From: Anaerolineae bacterium
GTDB lineage: Bacteria > Chloroflexota > Anaerolineae > B4-G1
Direction: 5' to 3'
Assembly (NCBI GenBank): GCA_030612585.1
Contig: JAUWNP010000118.1
Coordinates: forward strand, 1-13,273
Length of the DNA: 13,273 nt
In this document: positions 13,070 through 13,273 of the stretch, piece by piece
How positions within the stretch are numbered: position 1 is the stretch's first letter
Layout of the letters: each line of letters starts with the position of its first letter
Notes under the pieces: model-generated
Databases searched by the model: none
Seen by the model: only the letters and a program-made list of their open reading frames with translations
What the model was told of the DNA's origin: nothing
Position numbers and translations under genes: made by a program

Positions 13070-13273
13070 ATGACCCAACATTCTCATCTGGATCCATCCG
13101 CGTTCCTCTTGGATGGTGGCCCTACCGGCGTGCTGCTCATCCACGGCTTCACCGGCTCCCCGCCCGAGATGCGCCCCGTCGGTGATTACCTGAACGCCCG
13201 CGGTCTCACCGTCTCCGCGCCACTCCTGCCCGGCCACGGGACCGACGTGGACGACATGAATCGCCGCCGCTGG
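13070..13273 (+). CDS. Alpha/beta hydrolase, carboxylesterase/lipase-like (partial, 3' end off window)
   Basis: The first 68 codons are present. GVLLIHGFTGSP (residues 20-31) is the strand and oxyanion-hole segment of alpha/beta hydrolases (HGFTG). APLLPGHGTD (50-59) follows the next strand, as in Est30-type carboxylesterases and monoacylglycerol lipases. The nucleophile serine and remaining triad lie beyond the window. GAGG stands about 7 nt before the ATG. The gene starts 20 nt after the Nudix stop on the same strand, so co-transcription is likely. The substrate cannot be named from this part. Confidence 0.85.
   Translation, partial: MTQHSHLDPSAFLLDGGPTGVLLIHGFTGSPPEMRPVGDYLNARGLTVSAPLLPGHGTDVDDMNRRRW

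Overview
The window is GC-rich, densely packed bacterial DNA. Its mix of genes suggests a Chloroflexota (Anaerolineae-like) chromosome: two DUF433 antitoxin fusions, a DUF5615 PIN toxin, an Uma2 (DUF820) remnant, a GH20/GHMP/Gfo-Idh sugar cluster, and many short tandem and palindromic repeats between genes. The phylum is an inference from content; no marker gene was aligned.

Layout, left to right. (1) 1-140 looks like the end of an insertion element. A leftward gene starts at 27 and runs off the window, and a duplicated GGGTACA...TGGACT motif lies at the outer edge. A 10-bp inverted repeat covers that gene's Shine-Dalgarno sequence. (2) rsgA (182-1147, +), a circularly permuted ribosome-assembly GTPase, is flanked by inversely oriented 7-bp GTTCATT tracts. 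(3) 1148-1600 is a gene-free nest of at least four repeat families. (4) 1601-2017 (-) is a DUF104-DUF433 fusion antitoxin without a toxin. (5) hutH (2119-3687, -) and a P2A-type Ca2+-ATPase (3812-6640, +) are divergent from a 124-bp region with back-to-back promoters. The ATPase gene carries two in-frame G9 tracts. (6) A fragment of an Uma2 gene lies between the ATPase and the next gene. (7) Leftward block 12315-6746: GHMP sugar kinase; then a Phd-DUF433 fusion antitoxin, a DUF5615 PIN toxin and a GH20 hexosaminidase in tight succession; then a Gfo/Idh/MocA oxidoreductase after an 8-bp tandem repeat. (8) Rightward from 12465: a Nudix hydrolase with an altered Nudix box, then the start of an alpha/beta hydrolase that runs off the end.

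How the genes work together. GH20, Gfo/Idh and the GHMP kinase plausibly handle hexoses or amino sugars. The toxin-antitoxin pair sits directly ahead of GH20 (4-nt gap, no clear GH20 Shine-Dalgarno), so its autoregulated promoter may also drive the glycosidase. That promoter has TGTACA-core sites, the core reported for YefM/Phd-type operators, which fits the Phd-like N-terminus of the fused antitoxin. HutH, the Ca2+-ATPase and RsgA are housekeeping or stand-alone genes.

Most noteworthy: the two unrelated antitoxin heads joined to DUF433 in one window, the operator matching the Phd head, the transposon-style arrangement at the left edge, and the G-tracts inside the ATPase gene.
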